Both the position numbers and the translations under genes were made by a program. The notes beneath the pieces were generated by a model. It was not told where the DNA came from and did not search any database. It saw nothing but the letters and a program-made list of their open reading frames with translations. This document shows, piece by piece, positions 1-13,640 of a stretch of DNA of 64,000 nucleotides. The stretch's first letter is position 1, and every line of letters begins with the position of its first letter. Source of the stretch: Mesocentrotus franciscanus (Eukaryota > Echinodermata > Echinoidea > Camarodonta > Strongylocentrotidae); the NCBI GenBank assembly GCA_037976565.1, contig CP137679.1, positions 31,377,764 through 31,441,763 on the forward strand. Direction: 5' to 3'.

Positions 1-636
1 TTAGCAGCACACTTGTTTTTTTCTAGTATGTCACGCAATGTAATTAGTGGCGTATCTAATGAGTTAAAAGTGTGAAGAGAGAGGCAGAAAAGGAAGGGGA
101 ACCATGTTTTTCCCCATAAGGATAATGTCCCCCAATCTAGACTAAATTGTGGTTTTTGGGGGGGATTAAAAGTGAGGAGAAAAAAAACTGATGCAAAACA
201 AGGCAAAACAAAAAAACAATGTAAAGCTCATCAGTTGCTCTCTCTCTCTCCCTCATGATTATGTTCCTTCAGGACTTCATATTTGTGCAACCTTCGATAT
301 AGAATAAAGTGCATAAAGTATGCGTTTTTTAAGATTCACATTAAACAATTCTAAAATTTATTGATTTTCTCCTTAACATTTTAAGTTTCATAAAAAAACG
401 TGACAAATTGCTCGCCCCGGCGCCATATTTCCGGGCATATTTCTAAGATATGACATTGCTCCGTATGCTCCGTTGGTCCGAACCTTCTTTTTAGCCCACA
501 TGTTTATTCTAAACTAAACGTAAGGCTTCAGTTAGTGTAACGCAAAACTTGATCATGGATCAAAAACCTTTTAAGGAAATACAATTGTCCGAGTTTCATT
601 TTTGTTTTATTAATTAATTTATTCATTTTTGAGGGA

Positions 637-640
<4 letters not shown>

Positions 641-707
<67 letters not shown>

Positions 708-711
708 AGAG
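641..711. repeat. (GA)n microsatellite
   Basis: About 70 bp of almost pure GA. A - strand open frame across it is a Ser-Leu artefact. Confidence 0.95.
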
Positions 712-1209
712 ACTGTGCTGTTGTAGAGTAGTATGAATAAGAAATGTATATATTAGATAACTACGAGGCTCAAGAAACTTTTTGGAAGATTTAACAAGTT
801 TCTTCAACATAAATGTTTCACGGTGTCGTCCCTTAGTCAAAGTTATCATATCTGGAACGGGGCATAGCGTTCGTTCAAATCAATTTATTGAAATCCAAAC
901 TTAGAATGATTATCGTCAAAACAAAGAAACGAATAAAACAAAACGAAATTGACATATGCTGAAGAGGAACAAGAACCTCGAGAAAAAAAACGCATTCATT
1001 ATAAGCATACGCCTCATTCGATTTACATGTTACCCTTTCGCCAAAGACACCCCCCCCCCCCTCTCACGAATGGACCCCTCCCCTGCTTTATGAACTGCAG
1101 TATCATTCACAATTTTAAACACTTTCTGGTAATGTGCATTAAACCGAAAAAACGATGAGAAAATATATAAATAGATAAGGAGTATTCTCTAAACTACTCG
1201 ATTGGAAGA

Positions 1210-1440
1210 TTCAACATTTCATTTCATTTCATTTCATTTCATTTATTATGTCCATTAAAGGATAATTGTTCATATTTACATTAACAATCTTGCTTCACAG
1301 TAATTTCAGAAGTACAACATATAATTGACAATCATTATTACTTAATTAAATACATGTGAATTGTATTTTTTTTCTTCACAATAAACACATACTTCATGTT
1401 TGTCTGAATTTTGTTCAACCTTGTTTCTGATTTATTCTCA
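1210..1440 (-). mobile_element. Possible LINE 3' end with (GAAAT)n tail, - strand
   Basis: Five to six copies of ATTTC (1213-1245) border an AT-rich 200-bp stretch without coding signal. On the - strand this resembles a LINE 3' end with a pentanucleotide terminal repeat, like the (AATTG)n at 59991. No reverse-transcriptase frame is visible, so it may be only a microsatellite. Confidence 0.3.
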
Positions 1441-1916
1441 AGGCCCTGTTATTAGTATACACTCAATATACATGATCATGATGAATATACTTTTTACTTT
1501 CTTTCTCCTTCTTCTTCTTCTTCTTCTTCTTCTTATACTCTCTAATCTGAAGTAGACTATATTATTTAAAAAGTCTCATAATTTTCCGAGACTGAAGAGG
1601 GGATGATATTCAAGTATGATTATGTTATTGACAATCCTTATGTATTTCACATACTACACCAGTAGAATATTTTCGTATTGCTTCGTCTTTAAGAACTGAA
1701 CTTAGATCCTTTTTATCACAAATATCACAAATATTTTCCTCTGGTCGGCGCTTGTATATTACACTTTCTCTGACATCTCTACCCCCCTCACTCCCCCTCC
1801 CAACTACGTACGCCTTCGTATTTAAAAAAAAAATAATTTGTTTATTTGTTTTCCTTTACGGTTGCTGACTACAATATTTTCCTTTAGATATTTCAATTAG
1901 TCGTATCTTCTCTCTG

Positions 1917-1918
<2 letters not shown>

Positions 1919-1968
<50 letters not shown>

Positions 1969-1972
1969 CTAT
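1919..1972. repeat. (CT)n microsatellite
   Basis: About 54 bp of CT with a CTTT end. Confidence 0.95.
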
Positions 1973-2843
1973 CGCTTATACTTTCCTTTGTTATTTCTGC
2001 GTATGATTCGGTCACCCGGACGGATATTCTTAACCACCAATCTGTTTATTTCGTGTTTCCTCTTCTTTTTTGGCAGTAATCAATTTCAAGTGCTATTGCA
2101 CTTATACCAAAAGTTCTTGTTTTGTCGGTCAGATCCCTTTCCCGTATCAATTTACAATTTTTTTTCCAGGATATGCACTTTGACGCCACTATGCGTTCAC
2201 ACCCGTGCGTGCAATCACGGCCGTAGACGCACTGCGACACTGCAATTCCACCTTGTAAATGAACCAATGTGTGTAAAAGCGCCACGCTCAGACGATAGAG
2301 TTACAGTGGCGCGAAGCCGCATGCGAGTTATTGAAGTGCAGGCCTATTAATCAAATTGTTGAAGTAGAAGACGAAAATGCCCTCATTTTCATCTAAACTT
2401 TCCTCTCCTGTCTACGTGTGCATGTAAATGATACCATTACTGAACTCAAGTTATAGAAATACGACTATATTACGTTTTCTCTTGAATTCAAGGTCAATTT
2501 TGTTGTTCGTGTAATGGTCCTTTCCTCTGTGAAGTGTGTAAAAATAACACGTTTTCTTAATAGCGATATTTATACTCGTTTTGTCATGGTAAAGCAGCAA
2601 TGGTGTTTTTATAAAACCAGGCTCAAACTTCCAAATCAAATTGCTAAAATGATTACAACTCAATATTACTACGTGTGACTAAACGCACTTTTTCAATGTT
2701 TCCCATGTCGGGGGTTGCTATTTATTCACCAGAAATAGAAAGCGTAAACTTTCTGGGAATCAAGATTTCAAAGGAAGTGACTATACACCCACCAAAATAT
2801 CTGAATACCTGGACTCAAATACGATAGCGGTCCAATTATAGTT

Positions 2844-2846
<3 letters not shown>

Positions 2847-2888
<42 letters not shown>

Positions 2889-2902
2889 CCCCGCTCTCTT
2901 TC

Positions 2903-2958
<56 letters not shown>

Positions 2959-2990
2959 CTCTCTCTCTCACCCCTCTCTCCATCACTCTC
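2847..2990. repeat. Compound (CT)n microsatellite
   Basis: Two long CT blocks separated by CCCTCCCCCGCTC-type interruptions. Confidence 0.95.
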
Positions 2991-5900
2991 TTATGTATTG
3001 GGTGTTGGCTAGTAGAGTAAAAAGCACTTCAACATTTCATATTGTTTATATTTTTCATTTCATTGCGTTTGAAGAAGTTGTTTGTGCCATTGGGCTTAAC
3101 ATATCTATGAATGCCATTTTCTGTATTTCAATGTAGGCCTATCATATACTTACTTTGTTGAGCCCATTGAAAGTTTAGAAGATTGGCAACCTTCAAGCAT
3201 TAATTGAATCGACATTGACCAAAAATAGATTTGAACATGAAACTCTTTTTATGAATCGCCTTCCATAAATCTACAAACTAAAGTTCGAAGAGAAAAACAA
3301 ACCATTGGAAATCTTTTTAAAACTGATTAGAAGAATGCCCACTTTCATGCATAATGAATAATTTGCTACAATATCCAATATAAAGCCATTAATTCGATAA
3401 ATTTCATATATTCGTCCATATCAATAATATGAAAATTTTATTTTGGATTGAGTCAAAATCGATATCATAATGTTGTATAAAACAACAGTATGAAACTGTG
3501 TATCATGAATAATTAAACTGTTAAAGGTAAGTCATGTATATAACAGTATGATATAAGATTATGCATGAAAACAAATAAGTAAATAGATGTAACTGTAATA
3601 ATATAGATATTCATTTGAATAGGCTTCCGACACAAGTGCACTTTTTAAAATAGTAAACTGGATGGTAGTAAATACATTTTGAAATTAATAAATCATTATC
3701 TTATTCTATATGCTATCTCATCTCAACTCTAATCAAATTATGGTTCATTCTCAAAAGAATGATAATCACACAATCTGTTTGATATTTGTCATGCCTCGAA
3801 TGAGCCAAAATACCCAGAATACTTTGGCGACAATCTGTCTCTCTATGCTGCATGTTTTTCTTTTTAACGGATTGTGCGATTAATTAATTCGCTAAAAGAA
3901 ACTCGTGCTGTACGGCTATACGCAGTCAATCCAATTAATTAATTCCACGTTCGTTCGTTCGTTCGATCCTGAGACGCAACTAGGTCATTGCCGAACAACG
4001 GTCATTCACTATTTTATTATTTCACTCTCTATTTCTTGCATTATGGTTGATTATTTATCTTATTTTGTTTCGATTTTACGCGGTTGAGTTTCTTGTCAAA
4101 GTCAGGGTTAATGATGTAGGTCAGGTGGAAGGTTTTTTTGATTGATGAAATAGTTCGAGTAAACCGTTTCACTGTGCCTGTTGATTCAACTAATTAGAAC
4201 GTTTTTCTTTCTTTTCGTTAAGAGTCTCCTCCCACATGAATAAAATCCATCCATGTGAATAAGACTGAATAGCGGTAAATATTCATTTAAAACCTGTTTG
4301 TTTGTTTGTTTTGTTGCCATGGAAACACGAGCGTTTAATTTAGGTGTAAGTTATCATTTTTTATATATTTCATCTATTAAAGTCTAAAATGGGTTTTTTA
4401 ACAAAATGGTGCAAAATAGCCACATGTTTAGAGGCAGCACCATAGTCCAAGGAATAACAAAAAACAAAAAACGAAAGAATTACATCCATAATAATTTCAT
4501 GAAGATATAAATATTGTTTATAGGTTATTACAATTAGATTGATAACTTATCTTTGTTAATACAAAAAGTGCAAATTTCAAAAATCTACAAAAGTGCTATT
4601 TTTCCAAAATTTGTAATGAGACGGTTTAGTACTACCGTGAAAAAAAAATTGCAAGATGATGCATTTTGTTCAGAGAATTAACATCCATCCATATATTATG
4701 GCAAGTTAGTTCAAAGGTATATAGGAAAATGTGTCACTTTGTCAAAGTGATTTTATGGCACGAATGGACTGATTGTCAAAAAAAGTTGGACACAAATCAC
4801 AGAAATGTCAAATGGATTGAAAAGGGATTGCGAAATGATATCTTTCCTTTCCCATTGTGCCTCCCAGGTCTACCCGAGATAATTGTTTTACTTTAGACTT
4901 TGCCAAGATAGGGAGAAGGTATAAGGGTTTCTCAAGTCTTTATTTTTGAAGTACATTGTTTAAGAGAATATAAACTTTGAATGGATTCCAAGTACACTAT
5001 CGCTTCCTTTGGTAAACACCATGCTACATGGCATGCAGGGAGTACTCAATTAGGTTCTGGAAATACCCAGCTGAAAGCAAACATGTTGTACTGTGATAGG
5101 GTTTGATGGTTTACTTAAAGCAATTCTTGAGCTCTGGTATGGGTATGTCGAGAGAACATAGCTATAATTCATTCTGGATTTTTTTATCCTGCAGTAGATT
5201 GATTGTTTGAACCAGTAAAATAGAAACAAAACTCACAAAAACTTGCTGGAAATCATCTTCAATAAAAACCACAACCCTCATTTGCACATAATGACCTGTG
5301 TTAAGCACATGGTGTCGGGCCTACTTACCTTGATTTCCTTATCTTTCTATGCTCATTACCCAGTCCCTATACATTTTCTACCAAAATCGTTTGGCGCGTG
5401 TCATTTATTTGTAATCTCGAACATTAAGTGTAAGTTTTGTTGGATTCTGTGAGAATTCATTTTCTATCATTACCAGAACTCGAGCTTATCTTTAACAATA
5501 TACGAAAGTTGTTTCGATATGAGATGATTTTAGCAATTAGTGACCTACAATCACCCCTACAATGCATTTTAAAAAATCATTTAATACAATGAAAGTCCAT
5601 TTGAAAATGAAACCTTATGATCTTCTTATAAGATGTTGGTGAATAATATCCATTTTAGATGTTTTCATCACCTTTTTATATCAGTTTTAGTTTCAGATGT
5701 TGCATGAAATCAAAAGAAAGTTGTACGTGTGATACATGATTAATAACACATGACCAGCCGTAAAATTCGCCTGTATTGTTACTGCTATATAAAATATTGG
5801 TGCAAAGTTTTGGATATTGAATGCGAGAACAGTACTTTTAGGATTTTGATCTAATGTTATTTATTGTATTTTTGTTAAATATATTTTTTGTATTCAAAGA

Positions 5901-6896
5901 AAATTCTATTATTTAAACATACATACATCTCCATAATAATGCACTGAATTATTTATTTATTTGCAATGCCTGAAAGTAATTTCACCTTATACATGAATAT
6001 TTTTAAGGTTGGTCTGGCCGAGATAATTCAATTTGAAAGTTGTAACGACAAAGAAAGTGAAATGCATTTGGCCTTTAAAATTAATTCTCCACCATATCAT
6101 TATTATAAATTATAAATGCAGTCGATGAACGCTTATAAAAATGTCGAAATATATTGTAATTTTCTAATAAAATCACACTCTCTCGTTCAGAACAGAATAA
6201 TATACGATTGAAGAATACTATATTTAATATCAAGTTTACTGGCAGGAGCAAACTATTAACCTTTTGAGCAAACAATTGAAAAAAAGAAGCGCCTTTCAAA
6301 CTACTTACAATAAACAATGAGTCAACTTACTAACAAGCCAGCTTTATGTTGCAAGTATATCATGTCTTGACAACGTCGTAAAATGTCTTGGCACGAAGCC
6401 TACATTTTGTGCTGTAAATGAACTTGTAATGATGTGAAGACATGTCATTTTTAACTTTATTCTCGAGAGCCTGTCGAAGTTATTAATCGTGATGTATCTT
6501 TACACAAATTTCTAGAGAACGTCTGTTTTCAAATTGCATACTCGATAGTTATCTACAAAATGACATCAACATTTTCGTGTTGATATCTTTCTGATTGTTT
6601 TTGTATTATGGTGTTTTATAAATACTTTCTTTTGAAAGAATTTCTCCTTAAAAAAATTACAATCAACTTCTGGATCCGAATGATATAGTTGCAAACTTTA
6701 CAAGGCATATACTTAGGATTCTTTTTTTCAATTTTTGTTGTTTTTGTTGTTTTTGTTTTTGTTTAGAGTTTGTGTTTGGGGTTTTGTTTTTGCATTGCGG
6801 GATGTTGGTGATGGTTGTGGTAGCATTTGTCATTTCGGCTTCAAATGATAATAGGCCTATGATTGATTATAAAAGAGATGCATATAGTTCATACCT

Positions 6897-6946
<50 letters not shown>

Positions 6947-6971
6947 TAATGATAATAAAAATAATGATGTT

Positions 6972-7002
<31 letters not shown>

Positions 7003-7050
7003 TAATATTTGTAAGGCACCGAATCCACTTGAAAGCAAATACTTAATGCA
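6897..7050 (-). mobile_element. SINE 3' end with (AAT)n tail, - strand
   Basis: Read on the - strand, TTTCAAGTGGATTCGGTGCC and TTACAAATATTATATT run into a long interrupted AAT/ATT array (6897-7003 on +). This matches the tail at 18800-18890, so the microsatellite is the SINE tail. Confidence 0.6.
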
Positions 7051-7360
7051 CAATTGTGAGAAGAAAAAAATTAAAGAATAAAGAAATAAAGAAAAGGAGA
7101 TCACATGAAATCATCTGCATTATAAAACAGATGAAAGAACAATTAATTATATGCCGAATTAAAAAGATACATGAATTAGAGACTTTAAAATCAATTTGTG
7201 TAAAACAGACTCAATATTCAAAGGGGTACGTGATCATGTTACATCACCATACTAGTTTACATACACAGACTCAAATCTAAAATTGAAGATTATTACAAGA
7301 ACTATTTTAGTCAACGAACGCAGCGGAGGTATAGTGATTCATTCACTTGACTCTAATTAC

Positions 7361-7520
7361 TAGAGTTGAGGGTTAGCCAAATAACATCCTTTGGCAAGAC
7401 ATTAATCCACATTTGCAACTCTCCACCCAGGTTTTAATGGGTACCTGGCAATTGCTGAGGTAATGGTGATTGCAGGGTCCTCAAGAACATCAACACTGAT
7501 CGTGTTTATGCTGATTAGGC
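7361..7520 (+). mobile_element. SINE fragment (tRNA-derived type)
   Basis: CCTTTGGCAAGACATTAATC, CACATTTGCAACTCTCCACC and AATGGGTACCTGGC match the core of a SINE family whose other copies are at 18436-18560 and 56340-56500. The core resembles echinoderm SINE2-type sequences, an attribution from memory of the pattern. Confidence 0.6.
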
Positions 7521-7705
7521 TTCCCTAATGAGTTAAAACAAATAATATTATGATTATTACGCTAACTTAAAACTAAAAACTTTTTTTGTATAGTGCCTTT
7601 TTTAAAAACAAATCAGGGATAACTATACCATACTTGTGTCATAACACAGTAGTCGGCCTATTTAAATGTAGTCCAGGACCAGCATATATGGCCGACAAAG
7701 GTCAT

Positions 7706-7757
7706 GTGCCCCTATAATATCACTCCGTCGCGTGCCTCTATAATATCACTTCGTCGC
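7706..7757 (+). repeat. 26-bp tandem repeat (two copies)
   Basis: GTGCCCCTATAATATCACTC plus CGTCGC at 7706-7731 repeats at 7732-7757 with two mismatches. Confidence 0.9.
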
Positions 7758-7881
7758 GTGTGTATTACCAGTAGTTCAATGGTATTACTAGCAGAAAACG
7801 TATCAAATTCTACCCACATATTATTGTACTCTCACGCAAGAGTTCATTTGCTCCTGGAAAGAAAGTAGGCTTTTCCAATTG

Positions 7882-8090
7882 TTAAAGATAAAGTTGAGTT
7901 CTGATCATGCGATTGCATTGTGAAAGAAACGGTGTGGAATCATCAGAAAAGGTTGATCATCTAGCATATAAGTATTGGTGTGTACTGCAAGGTTCTGGAA
8001 TCATCAAAATGATAAGAAATTTGGCCCAGTCTTGGTAAAGTTACAAGCACTGTACACAGAAATATGTTAATGGGACTACACGAACATGTG
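7882..8090 (+). repeat. Copy 1 of an unidentified dispersed sequence
   Basis: About 210 bp, over 90% alike by eye to the reverse complement of 50357-50567. Shared stretches include GGTTGATCATCTAGCATATA and GTACTGCAAGGTTCTGGAAT. This copy has a one-base loss relative to the other and no long open frame. Confidence 0.8.
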
Positions 8091-10499
8091 GCGTAAAAAT
8101 CCGTCCCGATTTTTATGCTGTTACATGCCATATTTAGAATATTAAGGCATTTGAAGAGCCATGCTTTTCAGGGAACATTTTTTATCTGATGTCCTTCCAC
8201 ACTTGCGTAATAACAATGATAGCGCTCACAAATTATTTATCACCTCTTCCCAGAACTCAACCTTCTCTTTAAGCTGGGGATGATATTGTTTAATTCACAA
8301 TTGGGACCTAATAGTTTCTTACGAATATCTTAGCTACGTAAATTACGCTGTGGATTATTGGTACTAGTCGCTCAGACACATCAACAACATTATAGTGTAT
8401 TTATATAATTATGTAGGTATAGAAGGTCATAATTAAACGGCTTTTATGTGAATGTTGGTTGGTGTTCCGTGCTACTATCTTATCAAGCCGGAAGTTTCAT
8501 GAAATATGAGATACTAAGAGCCTCACAAAGATATTATTGGCCCAAGTCGACACGCGAGGCAAGATCAGTTCAGAAGCAAAAAGTATATAGGACAAGACAC
8601 CTTAACACCTTTCGGTCGATTACAAGCTGTTTGAAAACTTTCTTATATATTTTGTTTTATTTTTTATTGTATCGATCTCAAGGTCACCATGTTCTCTGGA
8701 TGAACTTTTGTATTACTTTTTCCATTTATATTATTAAAGGCATCGTTTAACAATGTTAAATCTGAGATGCATGGCCCTACGTGTTATCAGTGTCTGTGAT
8801 ATGGTGTAATATTGAAGCCCTAACAAAATTGCGCTTCAAAATGACCATAAAGTGCCTCAAAAAAGTAAAAATCTTTGAGTGACCGGTTTTACCATACTCA
8901 TTTTTCCCAATAGACTGTAGTGTTATAAAAACCGTTAGGAAAACGCAAAATGAAATTTCGATTTACAATCATAAATATCTTGATAATCAGACAGGCGATC
9001 GGCTTGTAAAAGTCATGGAATTCCTGAATGACCTAAAGTTTATAATTATGATTGCAGCATGAGCTAAATCCAGGATTTTGTTTTAGAATCTGAGGTAATG
9101 TTACCGAGTCACTTTAATACTTTGTACGGGAATTATAAGGAGAGTAAAATTCATGAAACGGATAATTGCCTAACTTTGACATTCATCCTCGTGCCAAGAG
9201 AGATATCTTTGCCAATTATCACTCAACCTCAAATAGAAATTTTGAATATTATCAACATCATTAATTGTAGAATTTGGGGTGTTGTTTGTGGGGTTTTTTT
9301 TTTTTTTTTGCTTGTTTGTGCTTGTTTATTTATTTGTATTTATGTTGCTTAATATATATTAATAAATGCATTTGCGTTATTTTAATGTTTACTTTGGCTA
9401 TAAAATCACGATTTTTGTTTCGATGTCAGATTCTCCTAAATTAATAATCGACAAGCCATTATTTGACAAGTCTGATACTGAGGTGGTCAAGATATGTGGA
9501 GGTAGCAATATGCCCCATGATTATTTTCTGTGTCGTGGACTCATTATTAACCTAGATTCTATATGACCCTACACAACGCGCTATAGAGATAGTATAGGTC
9601 TATATATGAACTGCTTTTTTGATAGGTATATATTCCAACTACTTGGTTTCGTATTACCATCTTGTAGACGCCAATGTGTATATGATTACAGAACAGATGT
9701 CTATGAACATGCTGATACAAAAACGGAAGTGGAAGCATTATATCGCAAAATCACTGTATTTTGGCTTAGCCCGAAATCCACATGATATAGAATCAGTGTG
9801 TCATTTTCATAAAAGTGATGTAACTATCAGGAAAAACAAGATTATTACGTCTTTGGTTGTTGTTGGTTTTGTTTAGACACGGTAAAAACACACTTTCAGC
9901 CCAAAAGGCTGTTTTTCAGTATGCCCATGTGTATGTAGTATTACACAAAAGAATTGGACAAAATTACCATACACCGGAAAAAATACAATACAAACATACT
10001 TCAAAACATATGAATGAATGATTAATTATATAGAGTTTTACGTACAGCAGAAGAAAAGAGAGATAGAGATATGACTAGGCTACCAGTCATAGTTACGAGA
10101 CAGAAGGACCGACTGCACACAGATTTAACACCCTTCTGGCTCTCAACAGATTTAGATCTATGCCACATTTCATGTTTATTACATGAAGCAAGAAGATAAA
10201 TCTGGTTTAGGTGTTTAGCAGTGGCGGCTACAGAACTCTTTGGGAGGGGGGGGGGCGAAATTGGTTTTAGATGTGTTGGCAGATTTCCCCGATGGACCCG
10301 CGTACCCCTTTAGATTTGCATTCTTTTATTTATTTATCTATTCATTCACAAATACACTGAATAAAATAGATATAAATGTAAAGTATCATACAAGTAAACT
10401 TTAACGCATTGTCAAAAACCCTTTGTTATTCGTTACCGTTTGTAAATAATAAATAGTAGCAATAGTAGAAATGATAATGATAATACATTGTACTTGTAA

Positions 10500-10594
10500 T
10501 AACAATAATAATAATAAGAAGAAGAATACAAATAATGATAATGATGATGATGATGATAATCATGATAATAATAATAATAATGATGATAATAATG

Positions 10595-10673
<79 letters not shown>
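10500..10673. repeat. (AAT)n microsatellite
   Basis: AAT/ATG array, purest from 10597 to 10673. It gives open frames of poly-Ile, poly-Tyr, poly-Asn and poly-Leu in several frames; none is a gene. Confidence 0.95.
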
Positions 10674-10675
<2 letters not shown>

Positions 10676-11437
10676 TGATACAAAATACATATTTATATTC
10701 TTCAATTTCAGTATAATTACTGCTAGCATAAATTACAATTTGCAATATGAATCAATGAACGAATTAATGACGTCGTTTGGTTTATGCGGTTTTACGGTAA
10801 TATATTTTATTGGTTTTGTGGTTCATTATATTTGCATTCTTTTTTGGAATCCTGACAAAAACAAATCGTTTATTTGCAGAAGTCATGTTTGATTGGATTA
10901 CTCAATATTTATGTTACCATAGTTGACATGTCTGCTCTTCAGCATAAGTTGACATCCGATGAAATAATAAGAAACATGAGTATTCAATACATTTTGAATT
11001 GTTCTGGAAAGAAAAAAATGATGAAGATGGTTATTATGGTGATGAAGAGGGGGAGTCAGAGGGAGGAGGAGCTAGGAGGAAGAAGAAGAGAGTGTTAAGA
11101 TAAGAAGGAGGAGAAAGAGGATAATGACATTTAATTTTACAAAATCACATGGGACAAGGACAATAATTGAACCAGAAAGAATACAAATGTGTTAAAAATT
11201 TAGAAAACATTGTCACAATTTGTATTCAAATTTCAATTGATTTCATACTGTGCATGACTTTCAATGTTTGGGAAAATACCTATGTAGCAAAATACACCAA
11301 AGAGTGGCTAAAGATACGTAACTGTTTATAAAATATATCTACAACTATCGAATCCAGGGCAGAAAATGAAAACATGAATATAGGTGACGGGTAAAAACAA
11401 CACACATCTCAACCCCCTAACGGAGGTCCGGAATGGA

Positions 11438-11472
<35 letters not shown>
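11438..11472. repeat. (GA)n microsatellite
   Basis: About 32 bp of pure GA followed by a G-rich stretch. Confidence 0.9.
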
Positions 11473-12153
11473 GGGGAGGGTGTCGGTCTTGTTTCTATGT
11501 GCACGAATTCATATAATGATGACGGGGCTCGAAGCACGCATGAGTAATAGGAGACATTTCGCACGCTTATCGCCCTTCTTCGAAAGTATATCTAGTACCC
11601 CGCTAAAAAACTCAACTTTCTGTATCACTAAATCTTCGCGACTTCCCGAACTCGCAAATCACGTCCCCACTACCCTCAATCATACCAGTTTTCTTCAATG
11701 ACATACATTTGAAATTCAAATACAGTGAACATATTTTTGTTTGAAAAGTAAATATTATTACGTAAAGATCACAATTCTACACTTGAATGAATCAGCTCGC
11801 ATTTACATGTTATGGGAGGATGTTGCGTCAAGATTCGAGTTTGAAAGTGGTAACGCACCATGTAAATCTGCCAGAGATTTCCCGCGCAAAATGATGTCGT
11901 TTTCACGCGATTGTGCGTCATCGTTCCACTGCCCAACTTCGTATCGTCTGTTGATTATCGAGGATCCATCGCATGTCATTATTTAGACGTGTCATGCCAA
12001 TTTTGAAACATGATACGCAACAGTGCGGGGCAACATGACAGCCTGTTTTATTTTCCCTCCAATTAAAAAACAAAGATCACATACAAATAGTACAAGAGAG
12101 AAACACAAAGCTACACTGTCATTTTTTGTATTCATTTAAGATTTTTTAAATAT

Positions 12154-12446
<293 letters not shown>

Positions 12447-13121
12447 ATTGTCATCAAAGTAATATATAATTATTGTTATTATTATTATCATTATTATAAT
12501 AATTATTATTATTACTATTGATAGTACTATCGTCATCATATTTGTGGATATTAGTATTCTTATATCAGCATCACCATCATCATTACTGTTATATTCACGT
12601 TCAATTTTTAGTTCATAAATTCAAAGAAAAAATCTTAACAATATTCAGCAACATTTGCAGTAAAACATAGTTATTATCATATCACTTCTTTGCTCAAACA
12701 TCAGTACACGTCAACACAAATCTACCGGGGAGACATATCGAATGCAAAAAATAGTATTATATCACATTTTCTGATACATATACACCCCAGAGAAGATTTA
12801 TTTCCCTACACACGCACACCAATGGTGCAGTGGACACCTTCAATCATAATTATATTTGGTAACAGAAGCAACGGGAAAGGATGTAATATCATTTATGGAT
12901 TGCTCGGTGACTGACAGGCAAATTAATATCGGTAATCTACCCTTGTTAGCGGATCATTATGTTCGTCACTGAAAGATATAAGAGTTGCTAATTATAAGAA
13001 GAAATTTAGACTCGCCCTGCGAGAATAGCCATTCAAGGAAAAAAGGATAAATTAATCCCAAGGTTTGTACTATTTCGGAGCCAGAGACAGAGGGTGTTTT
13101 GATTTGTTTTAAAGCCTTTTG

Positions 13122-13122
<1 letters not shown>

Positions 13123-13153
<31 letters not shown>

Positions 13154-13348
13154 TAGTAGTAGTAGTACGGTCAAACCTGCTTTAGTGACCACCTGTCTAC
13201 AACAAGCACATTTTTTGTTTCCCTTGAAAATGGTTTCTCATTGAAACATGTACTAAAGGAACCTGTCTACAAAGACCACCTGTCTACAACAATTTTTTGT
13301 TTCCCTTGGGCAGTCGCTGTAGACAGGTTTGACTGTAGTAGTATTATA

Positions 13349-13410
<62 letters not shown>

Positions 13411-13414
13411 TCAA

Positions 13415-13446
<32 letters not shown>

Positions 13447-13526
13447 CTAGTACTAGTAGTAGTAGTAGTAATAGTAGTGTAGTAGTAGTAGTAGTAGTTG
13501 TTGTTGTTGTTGTTGTTGTTGTTGTT
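13123..13526. repeat. (TAG)n / (TTG)n microsatellite split by a MITE
   Basis: TAG units at 13123-13165 and 13338-13497, then TTG units at 13498-13526. The MITE at 13166-13337 sits between. Confidence 0.95.
13166..13337. mobile_element. MITE inserted inside a (TAG)n microsatellite
   Basis: Inverted ends: TACGGTCAAACCTG on the left, TACAGTCAAACCTG (reversed) on the right, about 172 bp. Inside, GACCACCTGTCTACAACAA followed by TTTTTTGTTTCCCTTG occurs twice (from 13187 and from 13274). TAG arrays lie directly on both sides. A related fragment (AAAACAGGTTTGACTGT) occurs near 56770 and again near 60050. Confidence 0.8.
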
Positions 13527-13640
13527 AGGTGCCATTGAGTCGTCCCCGACTCCTTGTGACCCCATTGACAAACCCTCTCCAGGCTACTATGTCCTGTACA
13601 AGTCTGTACATGTATATCTCATAATGAGTTGTCAGTTTCT
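13526..13640 (+). mobile_element. SINE/LINE-end-like fragment (GGTGCCATTGAGTCGTCCCC)
   Basis: GGTGCCATTGAGTCGTCCCC then GACTCCTTGTGACCCCATTG follow a (TTG)n tract at 13498-13526. Similar GAGTCGxxxCGACTC sequences occur in widespread retroposons. Exact family not resolved. Confidence 0.4.

Larger units (their letters stand above)
1..6896. other. Gene-poor flank with microsatellites
   Basis: AT-rich DNA between the listed repeats. Open frames at 1988-2350, 4666-4896 and others are short, lack splice context and resemble nothing I know. A perfect TCAAGGTCA site lies at 2488-2496. Confidence 0.6.
8091..12155. other. Noncoding AT-rich flank
   Basis: Apart from the AAT and GA arrays, only a lone GTGGCGGCTACAGA repeat end near 10219 and a TCAAGGTCA site at 8678-8686 stand out. 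No gene is seen. Confidence 0.5.

Noticed and set aside
10426..10745. Poly-Ile, poly-Tyr, poly-Asn and poly-Leu frames
   Set aside because: They are the reading frames of an AAT microsatellite. The poly-Thr frame at 12146-12457, the poly-Ser frame at 13329-13538 and the poly-Ile frames at 19216-19516 are likewise repeat artefacts.
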